Shown here: one piece after another, positions 26,594 through 35,368 of the stretch
How the letters are laid out: each line of letters opens with the position of its first letter
Position numbering within the stretch: the stretch's first letter is position 1
Source of the DNA: Cyclobacterium xiamenense
GTDB lineage: Bacteria; Bacteroidota; Bacteroidia; Cytophagales; Cyclobacteriaceae
Length of the DNA stretch: 49,358 bases
Assembly (NCBI RefSeq): GCF_009467825.1
Contig: NZ_WIOK01000035.1
Coordinates: 1 to 49,358, forward strand
Direction of reading: 5' to 3'
Notes under the pieces: model-generated
The model's input: only the letters and a program-made list of their open reading frames with translations
Databases searched by the model: none
Told to the model about the DNA's origin: nothing
Translations under genes and position numbers: made by a program

Positions 26594-28183
26594 TTAGGGG
26601 GTATTTCTAGGGTGAATCACCCCGTATTGCCTTTTTATTCGCTTAAACCGATCAACGAGCGAATGTTGAATGGAATCGTATTCGGGATAGTTGTAGATAT
26701 TGTTCATCTCCATCGGATCTTTTTCCAGATCGTACATTTCCCATTCGCCCAGTTCGTAAAAATGCATGAGTTTGTAACGCTCCCCGGTTATCCCCTCGTG
26801 TTTGTTTACGCTGTGTACTGCTGGAAACTCGTAATAGTGGTAATAAAGATAATCCCGCCAGTTTTCGGGCGTTTCGCCGCGCATTAAAGGAAGCAGGCTC
26901 CTGCCTTGCATGCGATCGGGAGCTTCTACCCCTGCTACATCCAAAAAGGTCTGGGCAAAATCCAGATTGGAAACCAGATCGCTGTTAACCGTTCCTTCCG
27001 GGATTTTTCCCTGCCATTGCATGAGTAGAGGGGTACGGAAGGATTCTTCGTACATGAACCGCTTGTCGAACCAGCCGTGCTCGCCCAGGTAAAACCCCTG
27101 GTCAGAGGTGTATACGATCAGGGTGTTTTCATCCAGGCCATTCTCCTCCAGGTAATCCAGTACCCTTCCCACATTGTCATCGACGGAACGGATGGTGGCC
27201 AGGTAATCGCGCATGTACCGCTGGTATTTCCATCGGACCAGGTCGTTGCCTTGAAGGTTCTGTTCCTGGAATTCCTGGATAATGGGATTGTAAACGGCAT
27301 CCCAGGCTGCCCGCTGTGTGTCATTCATGCGGCCATACGTACGGTTATAACTGCCTTTATTCTTGTTTTCTTCGGTCCAAAGCTTCAAATCGGAGTCCAA
27401 TAGCATGGTCTCCCGAATGGTCATGTCTTGTTCTTTGGCTGCCGTCCCGCGGTTGCTGTAATCGTCAAACAGGTTGGCTGGCTCGGGGAATTCCACGTCT
27501 TCATACAAGGTCAGGTGATCCGGTCCTTTTTCCCATTCCCGATGCGGTGCTTTGTGCTGCAACATCAGCATAAAGGGCTTTCCACTTCCTTTATTGGCGT
27601 CCAGCCAGGCGAGGGATTTATCGGTGATCAGGTCGGAAACGTAGCCTTCGACGGCACCCGTATCGGTATCGGAGATAAAATCAGGATTGTAATAATGGCC
27701 TTGCCCCGGCAAAATTTCCCAATGATCAAATCCGGTTGGCTTGGACCGAAGGTGCCATTTCCCAATGAGCGCGGTGGTGTATCCATTTTCCCGAAGGAGT
27801 TTGGGGAACGTGATTTGTTCGCCATCGAAAATATCACCATTGGTACGGTGACCGTTTACATGACTGTGCGCCCCAGTCAGAACGGTTGCCCGCGAGGGAG
27901 CACAAATGGAATTTGTAACATAAGCCCGGTCGAACCGCATGCCATTTTCCGCAATCCGGTCGATGTTAGGCGTAGGGGCATAGTCGGCAAGCTGGTGCTC
28001 GTAAGCACTGATGGCTTGAAATGCATGGTCATCGGAAAATATAAATAAAATATTGGGCCGCTGAGGTTCGGAGATCGTTTCGGTGCTTTTTTCGGCGCAG
28101 GAAAGGGTAGCTGCAGAAAGGACAAGCAGGAGCATCAGGTTACTGAAGGAGTGTACGTGGACTTGTTTCATCATTCGTTTCAA
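26594..28183 (-). CDS. sulfatase lipoprotein (formylglycine type)
   Basis: A 529-residue sulfatase of family S1 that hydrolyses sulfate esters, exported as a lipoprotein (ATLSC, C29). DD at residues 51-52 supplies metal ligands. The C-x-P-S-R motif is CAPSRATVLTG, with C94 converted to formylglycine by an anaerobic or aerobic maturase encoded elsewhere. The C-terminal part (HEGITGERYKLMHFY, MYDLEKDPMEMNNIY) resembles N-acetylglucosamine-6-sulfatase and related glycan sulfatases. The start could be M5. It heads a unit with the dehydrogenase-cytochrome fusion (20-nt gap) and is divergent from a LamG protein. The precise substrate is not decidable from sequence alone. Confidence 0.93.
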   Translation of the reverse strand: MKRMMKQVHVHSFSNLMLLLVLSAATLSCAEKSTETISEPQRPNILFIFSDDHAFQAISAYEHQLADYAPTPNIDRIAENGMRFDRAYVTNSICAPSRATVLTGAHSHVNGHRTNGDIFDGEQITFPKLLRENGYTTALIGKWHLRSKPTGFDHWEILPGQGHYYNPDFISDTDTGAVEGYVSDLITDKSLAWLDANKGSGKPFMLMLQHKAPHREWEKGPDHLTLYEDVEFPEPANLFDDYSNRGTAAKEQDMTIRETMLLDSDLKLWTEENKNKGSYNRTYGRMNDTQRAAWDAVYNPIIQEFQEQNLQGNDLVRWKYQRYMRDYLATIRSVDDNVGRVLDYLEENGLDENTLIVYTSDQGFYLGEHGWFDKRFMYEESFRTPLLMQWQGKIPEGTVNSDLVSNLDFAQTFLDVAGVEAPDRMQGRSLLPLMRGETPENWRDYLYYHYYEFPAVHSVNKHEGITGERYKLMHFYELGEWEMYDLEKDPMEMNNIYNYPEYDSIQHSLVDRFKRIKRQYGVIHPRNTP

Positions 28184-28459
28184 TCAATTGCTATGGGTTT
28201 TATTTGTTTGGACCGCCGATAATCGGCTGGCAAACAATATAGAGATATTTCTTTTGCCAAAGAAATTTGATCGCAGCAAAACGGGCAGGTATTAGGTGAA
28301 GCGGGTTGCCGGCTTGAAAATCACGTTCGGTTTTTCCGAATGGGGATAGCGGGTAGGAGGCATTGATTTTCTGGGGATTTCAAATCGGATACCTGGTGTT
28401 TTTCTTAAAAAATTACCCTAATTTACCGTCCGGGTATCTCTCATTAAACTCCTTGATAC

Positions 28460-29335
28460 ATGGCTGGTAAAAATAGTCGATGCGCCCTGATTTTGTTTGT
28501 TTTCGTCTGGGTAACTGAGGCCACCGGCAGGCAGGATCCGGTCGCGTTTCTGAGCGCAAAAGAAGGATTGGTAGCGCTTTGGGATTTTCGCGAGCCTTCA
28601 GGGATGCCGCGAAAAGCCGTCGGAAAAGGAGATTTCCCCTTGGAGGAACGAAATGGACGGATTCCGCGGGTTGAGGAAGGTCCCCTTTCCGGATATGCGG
28701 CGCATTTGGACAACCAATCTTTTTTTAGCCTTCCACACGATCGTACCGGTGCGCTGAATGTTCATGGAAAGATGCAGGGGATCACGGTGATGGCCTGGGT
28801 CAAGTGGTACGGTAAGACGGGGTTTGTGGGAGGTATGTGGAACGAATACACAGATGGTGGGAAACGGCAGTATGGCTTATTTGTCGATCTACCGCACTAC
28901 AACGGCGCCAATCAAGTCTGTGGTCATGTGTCTGCCACAGGTGGACCCACGCCTCCCTTTCCCTACAGTTGCGATTATTCGGCAAGCAAGCAGCAATTAA
29001 CGAAAGGTCAGTGGCACGTTATCGCGTTTACCTACGATGGTACCTACATCAAATCCTATTTGGATGGAGAATTTCAGGAAAGGCCCCCCGAGCCCATAAA
29101 AAATACGAAGGGTTTTCCTGGACTGCCGGAGGGCCTGGTTCATTCCAAAAATCCCTATTATTTCTCGGATGGAATCGGGAACAATGGCTCGGATTTTACC
29201 GTCGGAGCAGTCGTGTTGCAACGAGGAATGGGGAACTTTTTTAATGGACTTATTGGTGGCTTGGCCGTATTCGACCGGGTAGTGGAGGCGTCCGAAATGC
29301 AAGAAATCAGTCGGATGACGATGCAGCCGCACTGA
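28460..29335 (+). CDS. secreted LamG-domain (concanavalin A-like) protein
   Basis: A 291-residue protein has a signal peptide (about 1-24) and one LamG/concanavalin-A-like jelly roll (about 36-285). Typical marks are LVALWDFREPSG, ITVMAWVKWYGKTGFVGG, GQWHVIAFTYDGTYIKSYLDGE and FFNGLIGGLAVFDRVVEASEMQEI. The domain binds or hydrolyses glycans in many exported proteins, but no catalytic residue set is recognised, so binding is more likely. It is divergent from the sulfatase (276 nt apart) and convergent with the DUF6807 lipoprotein. DUF1080 3-keto-glycoside hydrolases share the fold, but no DUF1080 motif was recognised. Confidence 0.82.
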   Translation: MAGKNSRCALILFVFVWVTEATGRQDPVAFLSAKEGLVALWDFREPSGMPRKAVGKGDFPLEERNGRIPRVEEGPLSGYAAHLDNQSFFSLPHDRTGALNVHGKMQGITVMAWVKWYGKTGFVGGMWNEYTDGGKRQYGLFVDLPHYNGANQVCGHVSATGGPTPPFPYSCDYSASKQQLTKGQWHVIAFTYDGTYIKSYLDGEFQERPPEPIKNTKGFPGLPEGLVHSKNPYYFSDGIGNNGSDFTVGAVVLQRGMGNFFNGLIGGLAVFDRVVEASEMQEISRMTMQPH

Positions 29336-29379
29336 TCCTACGAACCGGTGCCGCTCTACCAGGTTCTCAGTGGGCGCGT

Positions 29380-30582
29380 TTACTCCACAATGCGGGCCTG
29401 TATGGGATGCAATAAATCGTTGTTTATGCGATCGATGATGGCCTGATCGGGTTGCCCCTGATGTACGTAATACCGAAAGCGGCTGGTAAAGGTTTCCCCC
29501 GGCGCAATGGTGAATTCGCCATCGACCATGGGAGCATATACCCAGTATGGCATGGTAGGATGCACCCGAATCGCTTGGGGATACCGGAAATTCGATGGAA
29601 ATCCGAAGACTGTTGCTCCAGCCATCTTTCCGTCTACCTCGCCAAATGCCCCCACCCAGGATGCATGGGTGTGATTTGCGGTTTCGCCTGTAAAGCCTTC
29701 CGAGGTTTCTATGTTCCAGGTATTCGTGTAATGCAGCGAATCCACCGAGTTCCATTCCCGGCTACCCCGGAATCCCATGCCCCCGTAATGGTAGTCTACG
29801 ATAAACAAGGTGTCGCTACTGGTATTCGTTTGCTCGGAATACAAGTCAAATAAGAAATATTCCGAAAAGGGGTATACCTGTACTTTCCAGGTTTCTTCGA
29901 GCACTTCTCCGTGTTTTAGGCTTATGTGCCGCAGCAGGCTTTCGAATACTGCGGCATTGACGCCCTCTTCCAGGTGCAGCAGATCCACGTGTTCCACCGT
30001 TCCGGTTTCCTGATGTTGGTTCCAAAAATCCACCTTTTCCCCCCTGAACTGGGTATTTACCCAGGCATTGAAAATGGCATGTTGGTGTGTGTGGCCTACA
30101 GGAAATGCATCGGTCAACACCTGGCTCTCCGGGCTATACAGTGGGTGTATCATGCCGCTTCGTTTGTAATAATCCGGCAATCCTTCCCCGGGTAAGGCAG
30201 TGGCAGTCTGGTAAAAAAGGACGGGCTTGCCCGCCACAGAGAGTTCGATGCCTTCCTCCGTTTGGGAAATGGTGACCCGGCTTTCCACGTTTCCGGCTGC
30301 TTGACGCAATCCAAAGTCACCTTCTGTGCCTGCGGACATTTCGTCTACTACCACCAATAGGTGTCCGGAGGACAAAACCTGAGCAGGATAGGCTTTTCCT
30401 GTTTGCTCATTGATCAATTCGTAGTCGCTACCGGCCGGTAAATCCCGATCCAGGGGAATTAGCAGGGGACTATTTTTCCGATCCAGGTCTCCGGCATCCA
30501 GGGAAATGCTCATAATTGGCGAAGACGAGCAGGCCATTTGTGCGAGCAATAAAAGAACAAGGTAGAGGTGATTGGTTGACAT
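29380..30582 (-). CDS. DUF6807 (PmoA-like) lipoprotein
   Basis: A 400-residue protein with a hydrophobic leader ending MAC (probable lipidated cysteine) that belongs to the DUF6807 family once labelled methane oxygenase PmoA. Shared features with the N-terminus of the 1274-residue fusion are PLYSPESQVLTDAFPVGHTHQHAIF (compare SPGHHKHQTGLYWG), an FDLYSEQ/YHYGGMGFRG stretch, and a FAPGET-like region. It is not a methane monooxygenase; the name is historical. The frame extends to 30708, but the ATG at 30582 gives the lipoprotein signal. It probably binds or modifies a small ligand or glycan at the cell surface. It is convergent with the LamG gene and divergent from the M16 protease. Confidence 0.83.
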   Translation of the reverse strand: MSTNHLYLVLLLLAQMACSSSPIMSISLDAGDLDRKNSPLLIPLDRDLPAGSDYELINEQTGKAYPAQVLSSGHLLVVVDEMSAGTEGDFGLRQAAGNVESRVTISQTEEGIELSVAGKPVLFYQTATALPGEGLPDYYKRSGMIHPLYSPESQVLTDAFPVGHTHQHAIFNAWVNTQFRGEKVDFWNQHQETGTVEHVDLLHLEEGVNAAVFESLLRHISLKHGEVLEETWKVQVYPFSEYFLFDLYSEQTNTSSDTLFIVDYHYGGMGFRGSREWNSVDSLHYTNTWNIETSEGFTGETANHTHASWVGAFGEVDGKMAGATVFGFPSNFRYPQAIRVHPTMPYWVYAPMVDGEFTIAPGETFTSRFRYYVHQGQPDQAIIDRINNDLLHPIQARIVE

Positions 30583-30771
30583 ATGTTTGGAGGTTGATGG
30601 AAAATGGGAGATGAAATATCGGAAGGGCCTTGTAAAAATCCAATTTACCGCCGGGATATTTTGAAGCACAGGGGAGACACTGCCCTTTTTACAGGCAATA
30701 TTTTTCAAATTGCTTATTTATTCGCAATATTGAACTCGCTTTATTTAGTTGATCCCCCTCTTTACCGTCTT

Positions 30772-33600
30772 ATGAAGGAAAAAATCAAGCTGCTCGTCGT
30801 TAGTTTTTGTCTGCTTGCCAATAGTACGCGTGGCCAGTTCGCCCCAACGGATTCCGTTCCCCTCGACGAGCGGGTACATGTTGGGCAATTGGATAATGGC
30901 CTTCAGTACTACATCCAATCCAACCCAAAACCAGAAAATAAACTGGAACTGCGCCTGGCTATCAAAGCGGGTTCCATGCAGGAGCGGGAGGATCAACTTG
31001 GCTTGGCCCACTTCGTGGAGCACATGGCATTTAACGGATCGGAAAATTTTGAAAAAAATGAGCTCATTAGTTACCTGCAATCGATAGGCGTTGCTTTTGG
31101 CAGTGACCTGAATGCCTATACCAGTTTTGATGAAACGGTATATATACTGCCCATTCCCACCGATGAAGAAGAAAAAATACGGAACGGTTTTCAGGTATTG
31201 CGAGACTGGGCGGGAGGCCTGCTGCTGGAATCCGAGGACATTGATGCCGAACGGGGTATCGTGGTGGAGGAATGGCGAACCGGGCAAGGTGTGGATCAGC
31301 GCTTGAGAGATGCGTATTTGCCTGTTTTGCTCCACGATAGCCGCTATGCCAACCGATTGCCGATCGGGGATATGGATATCATCCGCGGAGCCAGTGAAGA
31401 AGTGATTCGGGATTTTTACCGGGATTGGTACCGACCGGATTTAATGGGAATTGTCGCCGTGGGCGACCTGGATCCGGATAGAATCGAAGCATTGATCCGG
31501 GAGTATTTTTCCGATCTCAGCAACCCAGCCGATGCCCCCGAACGCGAGTATTACGAGGTACCCGAACACGAAGCGAATTTTGTAAAAATTGTCACAGACG
31601 AAGAAGCGCCTGGAATTCAGGTGCAGTTGTATTACAAACATCCGCCGGCTTCTTCCGGTACCTACGCGGCGTACAAAGAACGTGTTTTGCGTACCATGAT
31701 TGGCGGTATGCTGACCCAGCGGCTGGATGAAATCAGGCAAACCCCCGATGCACCCTTTATCTTTGCCGGTGCCCGGTACGGCAAGCTGGTGAAGAGCCTG
31801 GAATTTTTCACCACTTCGGGAGTGGTGGGGCCAGGAAAAGCAAGCGAGGGGCTGCGTTCCTTTTTGGAAGAAAATCGGCGGGCCATGCAGCACGGATTCA
31901 CCGAAAGCGAATTGGAGCGGGTAAAGCGCTCCCTACTGAACAGTGCAGAAAGGTCATTCAAAGAAAGGGACAAGGCGGAATCCCGCTCACTGGTAGGAAA
32001 GTACGTTTCGCATTTTCTAAACGAAACCTTAGCCGATGATCCGGCTCATCGCTACGACTTTTACCGTGAAATGATTCCTTCCATTACTTTGGAGGAAGTC
32101 AATGAGATGATAGGCGAACTGATCCGCGAGACCAACACCGTCGTAATTGTGACAGCCCCTGAAAAAGACAAGGAATCCCTGCCGACAGAATCGGAGTTGC
32201 TACAGGTGTTGGACGAATCCAAAGATTGGGAAACAAGCCCTTACCAGGAAAAGGAATTGCGAGACAACTTACTACGTAGTCTGCCGGATCCGGGCGAGGT
32301 TATCAAACGGTCCTTCCTGGATGGGGTGGATATTACGACCCTATTACTTGACAATGGACTCAAGGTTCACTTCAAACCCACTGATTTTAAAAATGACGAG
32401 ATCCTGTTTACGGGTTCCAGTAAAGGTGGTACCTCGCTATATCCCGATCGGGACCACTACCATGCCAGCTATGCAGGTACAGCCGTAAATGTTATGGGCG
32501 TGGGAGACTTCAGTCCCTCTGACCTGAGAAAAGTGCTGGCTGGAAAAAATGTGCAGGTAACACCCAATATTGGCACCTATTCGGAAACCATTTCTGGGAG
32601 CACTTCTCCCCGGGATTTGGAATTGGCTTTACAACTGATTCATTTGTACTTTTCATCGCCAAGGATGGACAAGGGCCTTTGGGAGGTCTTTCTACAAAAC
32701 CAGAAAAACCAATTGGAAAGTGCACAGGTCAATCCGGATTTTCAATTCAACAAACGGGTGAACGAAATAATCAGCAACGGGAACCCACGAGGAATGGGTG
32801 TTTTCAGTCCGGGACAGCTGGATAGTATACAGGTAGACCGAAGTTTGGAAATTTTTGAAGAACGGTTTTCCAATGCCGCAGATTTTGAGTTTTTGTTTAC
32901 CGGAAATATGGACCTCGAGGAAGTAATTCCCATGGTTGAACGATATCTTGGAGGCATTCCCGGAGAACCCGGTACGGAAAAGGAGGAGTTTCGGGATCTG
33001 GGGATCACCGCTCCTCAAGACCAAACGGAGTTAATAAAAGTGGGCGTGGATGAAAAAAGTCAGGTAATTATGTATTTCAATGGAGAAGCTGCCTACGATC
33101 TGGAGAAATCTCAACAACTCTCCTATCTGGGCGAAATCCTGACCATCAAATTAATAGAGACCCTGCGCGAAGAAATTGGTGGCGTTTATGGTGTAAGTGC
33201 GAGGGGAAGTTTAGGAAGGGTGCCGCGTGAGCGGTTCAGCTTTGTGATCAATTTTCCATGCGGGCCTGAGGCAGTTCCGGAGTTGACGCAAGCAGTATGG
33301 AAGGAAATCAAGAAAATCCAAGAGAACGGTCCAGAACCCGCTGATTTGGAGAAAGTGCGGGAAACCAAGCGGATATCGTTGGAAGAAAACTTGCGCCGAA
33401 ATGGTTTCTGGCATGGTCAAATCAGTGCGGCGATTACCGGGGACATGCCCCTTGACACGGTTTTGGGTGCCTCCGATAGAGTAGTAGGGGTCACAGGTGC
33501 TGAGGTTCAGGCGCTAGCCAGAGAACTTCTTAAATCGGAATACTTACTAACAATCATCCGGTATCCTGCCGATTTTCAACAGGAAGCGGCCGGGCTTTAG
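30772..33600 (+). CDS. M16 family zinc metalloprotease, secreted
   Basis: A 942-residue protease of the pitrilysin/PqqL type made of two M16 halves in one chain. A signal peptide (about 1-22) leads into the active half, with the inverted zinc motif HFVEH (H80, E83, H84) and the third ligand in ERGIVVEEWR. The second half (from about residue 480) has no HxxEH and acts as the substrate-holding partner. It would degrade peptides in the periplasm. The open frame starts at 30604, but MKEKIKLLVVSF at 30772 is the proper signal-bearing start. The sialidase gene follows 46 nt later and may be co-transcribed. Confidence 0.93.
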   Translation: MKEKIKLLVVSFCLLANSTRGQFAPTDSVPLDERVHVGQLDNGLQYYIQSNPKPENKLELRLAIKAGSMQEREDQLGLAHFVEHMAFNGSENFEKNELISYLQSIGVAFGSDLNAYTSFDETVYILPIPTDEEEKIRNGFQVLRDWAGGLLLESEDIDAERGIVVEEWRTGQGVDQRLRDAYLPVLLHDSRYANRLPIGDMDIIRGASEEVIRDFYRDWYRPDLMGIVAVGDLDPDRIEALIREYFSDLSNPADAPEREYYEVPEHEANFVKIVTDEEAPGIQVQLYYKHPPASSGTYAAYKERVLRTMIGGMLTQRLDEIRQTPDAPFIFAGARYGKLVKSLEFFTTSGVVGPGKASEGLRSFLEENRRAMQHGFTESELERVKRSLLNSAERSFKERDKAESRSLVGKYVSHFLNETLADDPAHRYDFYREMIPSITLEEVNEMIGELIRETNTVVIVTAPEKDKESLPTESELLQVLDESKDWETSPYQEKELRDNLLRSLPDPGEVIKRSFLDGVDITTLLLDNGLKVHFKPTDFKNDEILFTGSSKGGTSLYPDRDHYHASYAGTAVNVMGVGDFSPSDLRKVLAGKNVQVTPNIGTYSETISGSTSPRDLELALQLIHLYFSSPRMDKGLWEVFLQNQKNQLESAQVNPDFQFNKRVNEIISNGNPRGMGVFSPGQLDSIQVDRSLEIFEERFSNAADFEFLFTGNMDLEEVIPMVERYLGGIPGEPGTEKEEFRDLGITAPQDQTELIKVGVDEKSQVIMYFNGEAAYDLEKSQQLSYLGEILTIKLIETLREEIGGVYGVSARGSLGRVPRERFSFVINFPCGPEAVPELTQAVWKEIKKIQENGPEPADLEKVRETKRISLEENLRRNGFWHGQISAAITGDMPLDTVLGASDRVVGVTGAEVQALARELLKSEYLLTIIRYPADFQQEAAGL

Positions 33601-33619
33601 TCCACAATTTCCGTCCAAA

Positions 33620-33637
33620 CTAATAGTACTAATAGTA
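33620..33637 (+). repeat. two tandem copies of CTAATAGTA upstream of the sialidase
   Basis: CTAATAGTA occurs twice back to back (33620-33628 and 33629-33637), ending 9 nt before the sialidase ATG at 33647. The copies are identical. They could be a binding site or a slippage product. At 18 nt it is short, so chance cannot be excluded. Confidence 0.5.
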
Positions 33638-33646
33638 GGTGATCAA

Positions 33647-34819
33647 ATGACAAATACGATGCGTATCCGATTGTTATCCTTTGTTTTGGTTTTGTTTTCA
33701 TTCCTGGCGATAAAACCGCTCGCTGCGCAGGTTACCGATAAGCCGCTCGAGAAAAAACTTTTTGTCAGCGGTACGGGGGGATACCATACCTATCGAATTC
33801 CATCGTTATTGGTAGCCAAAGATGGCTCGTTGCTGTTCTTTGTCGAAGGGAGAAAAACCGGAAGCGGCGATACGGGCGACATTGACTTGTTGCTCAGGCG
33901 TTCGGAAGACGGGGGGCATAGCTGGTCTGAGCCAATCGTAGTTTGGGACGATGGGGAGAATGTATGCGGTAATCCCAGCCCGGTTTTGGACGAAGAAACA
34001 GGAGAAATCCACCTGCTCCTCACATGGAATGGTGGATACGATACCGAAGGGGATATTATTCGTAAGAAAAGCCGGGATACGCGTAGGGTATTTGTTATGA
34101 AGTCCTCTGATCATGGAATAACCTGGTCCAAACCAAAAGACATTACCCAAAGTACCAAAAACCCGGAATGGGGATGGTATGCCACAGGTCCGGGGATCGG
34201 TATTCAAATCAAACATGGACCGTATAAAGGTCGTTTGGTGATCCCCTCTGATCATAGTTACGATGATCCGGCCGGCCAGGTAAGGGGCGGTCCCTTTGAA
34301 TACGGATCGCATGTAATTTACAGTGATGATCGGGGTAAGACCTGGAAACTAGGGGGTATCATTCGACCCAAGATGAACGAGTGCCAGGTAGTGGAAATGG
34401 CGGATGGACAAGGAGACCTCCTGATGAACATGCGCTCCTACTTCGGAAAGAACAGGCGGGCGTTATCCGTAAGCCAGGATGGTGGAAGATCCTGGTCCGA
34501 CCCCGAGGAGGCGTCAACGTTGATTGAGCCCGTTTGTCAGGCAGCATTGATCCGGTACTCCTGGCCGGAAGATCCAACCGGAGATCTGGTCTTATTCTCA
34601 AATCCTGCCAGTACAAAAAGGGAAAATATGACGGTGAAATTGAGCAAAGATAGTGGGAAGACCTGGGTAGCCTCTAAGGTTCTTCACGCGGGCCCCTCAG
34701 CCTATTCGGCCCTTGCGGTATTGCCCAATGGGGAGATTCTCTGCGCCTATGAAAAAGGAGTGCAGCATCCCTACGAGGAAATCAGCCTGGCACGCCTTCG
34801 CCTGAGTGATCTTGAATAA
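33647..34819 (+). CDS. nanH: GH33 exo-alpha-sialidase, secreted
   Basis: A 390-residue six-bladed propeller glycosidase that releases terminal sialic acid. All hallmarks are present: the YRIP motif with R50, the two further arginines of the triad (R263 in NMRSYFG, R325 in STKREN), the acid E245 in NECQVVE, the nucleophile Y353 in SAYSAL, and five Asp boxes (SEDGGHSW at 86, SSDHGITW, SDDRGKTW, SQDGGRSW and SKDSGKTW). A signal peptide spans about 1-27. ATG at 33659 is an alternative start. No sialate lyase, epimerase or transporter gene is in the window, so the sialic acid may be used by genes elsewhere or merely removed to expose the glycan below. Confidence 0.93.
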   Translation: MTNTMRIRLLSFVLVLFSFLAIKPLAAQVTDKPLEKKLFVSGTGGYHTYRIPSLLVAKDGSLLFFVEGRKTGSGDTGDIDLLLRRSEDGGHSWSEPIVVWDDGENVCGNPSPVLDEETGEIHLLLTWNGGYDTEGDIIRKKSRDTRRVFVMKSSDHGITWSKPKDITQSTKNPEWGWYATGPGIGIQIKHGPYKGRLVIPSDHSYDDPAGQVRGGPFEYGSHVIYSDDRGKTWKLGGIIRPKMNECQVVEMADGQGDLLMNMRSYFGKNRRALSVSQDGGRSWSDPEEASTLIEPVCQAALIRYSWPEDPTGDLVLFSNPASTKRENMTVKLSKDSGKTWVASKVLHAGPSAYSALAVLPNGEILCAYEKGVQHPYEEISLARLRLSDLE

Positions 34820-35368
34820 GCCGCCCGGAACTAACACCCAATGATTCCTTTAATTTTTCGTTAAATAGCTGTGTTTCTGAAAAATTGCAACTCCGATCGC
34901 GTTTCTCATCCTGATCGCAAAATATCGCGCCACCAGGAAAAGGTAGGTTTCGCCTGGGGCTGCAAACCAGGCTACAAAATGAATTGCCGGCAGCGTATGG
35001 CTTTTCGACCGATTCAGGCATTCTGTGAGAACGGTTAGTTCAGGGGGTCCTAATTCTGCGAAACACGTTAGGTGAATGAAATTTGGCGTACAGCAAAACG
35101 ATCATCTCCGTCATTGCTGGTTTCTGTTCCGATACAAGCCGCTTGGAACAGGGGTAAGCAGCGTACTCTATTCGGATCGTGTGAGAAAACGGAAACGGGA
35201 TTTCTAGCGGAAGCGAAGATGCGAGTGGAATTAGAAATGGCAGGCTAAAACTCGTATCGTTTCGCCCGCCGGACAAGTCAAAAGGGAACGACTAGCGAAT
35301 GCCGGTGGGAAAGCCAAATGAGCCATTGTTCAGAACGAATGTGTACGTTACAGGCCCGATAGAACCTG
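34820..35368. other. intergenic region after the sialidase, no gene recognised
   Basis: About 550 nt between the sialidase and the convergent lactonase gene. Short minus-strand frames of 60-80 codons exist but overlap real genes at their ends or resemble no known protein, so they are not called. There is a GCCTGG/CCAGGC hairpin (34952-34972, 9-nt loop) and a GTTCC/GGAAC pair further on, neither followed by a U-run. No tRNA or terminator was found. The region may hold degraded coding sequence. Confidence 0.5.

Noticed and set aside
33860-34700. Repeated SxDxGxxW units as a DNA repeat
   Set aside because: They are the Asp boxes of the sialidase protein, not a nucleotide-level repeat.
34782-35276. 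Two short minus-strand genes in the post-sialidase gap
   Set aside because: They overlap the sialidase end or match no family, and lack credible starts.
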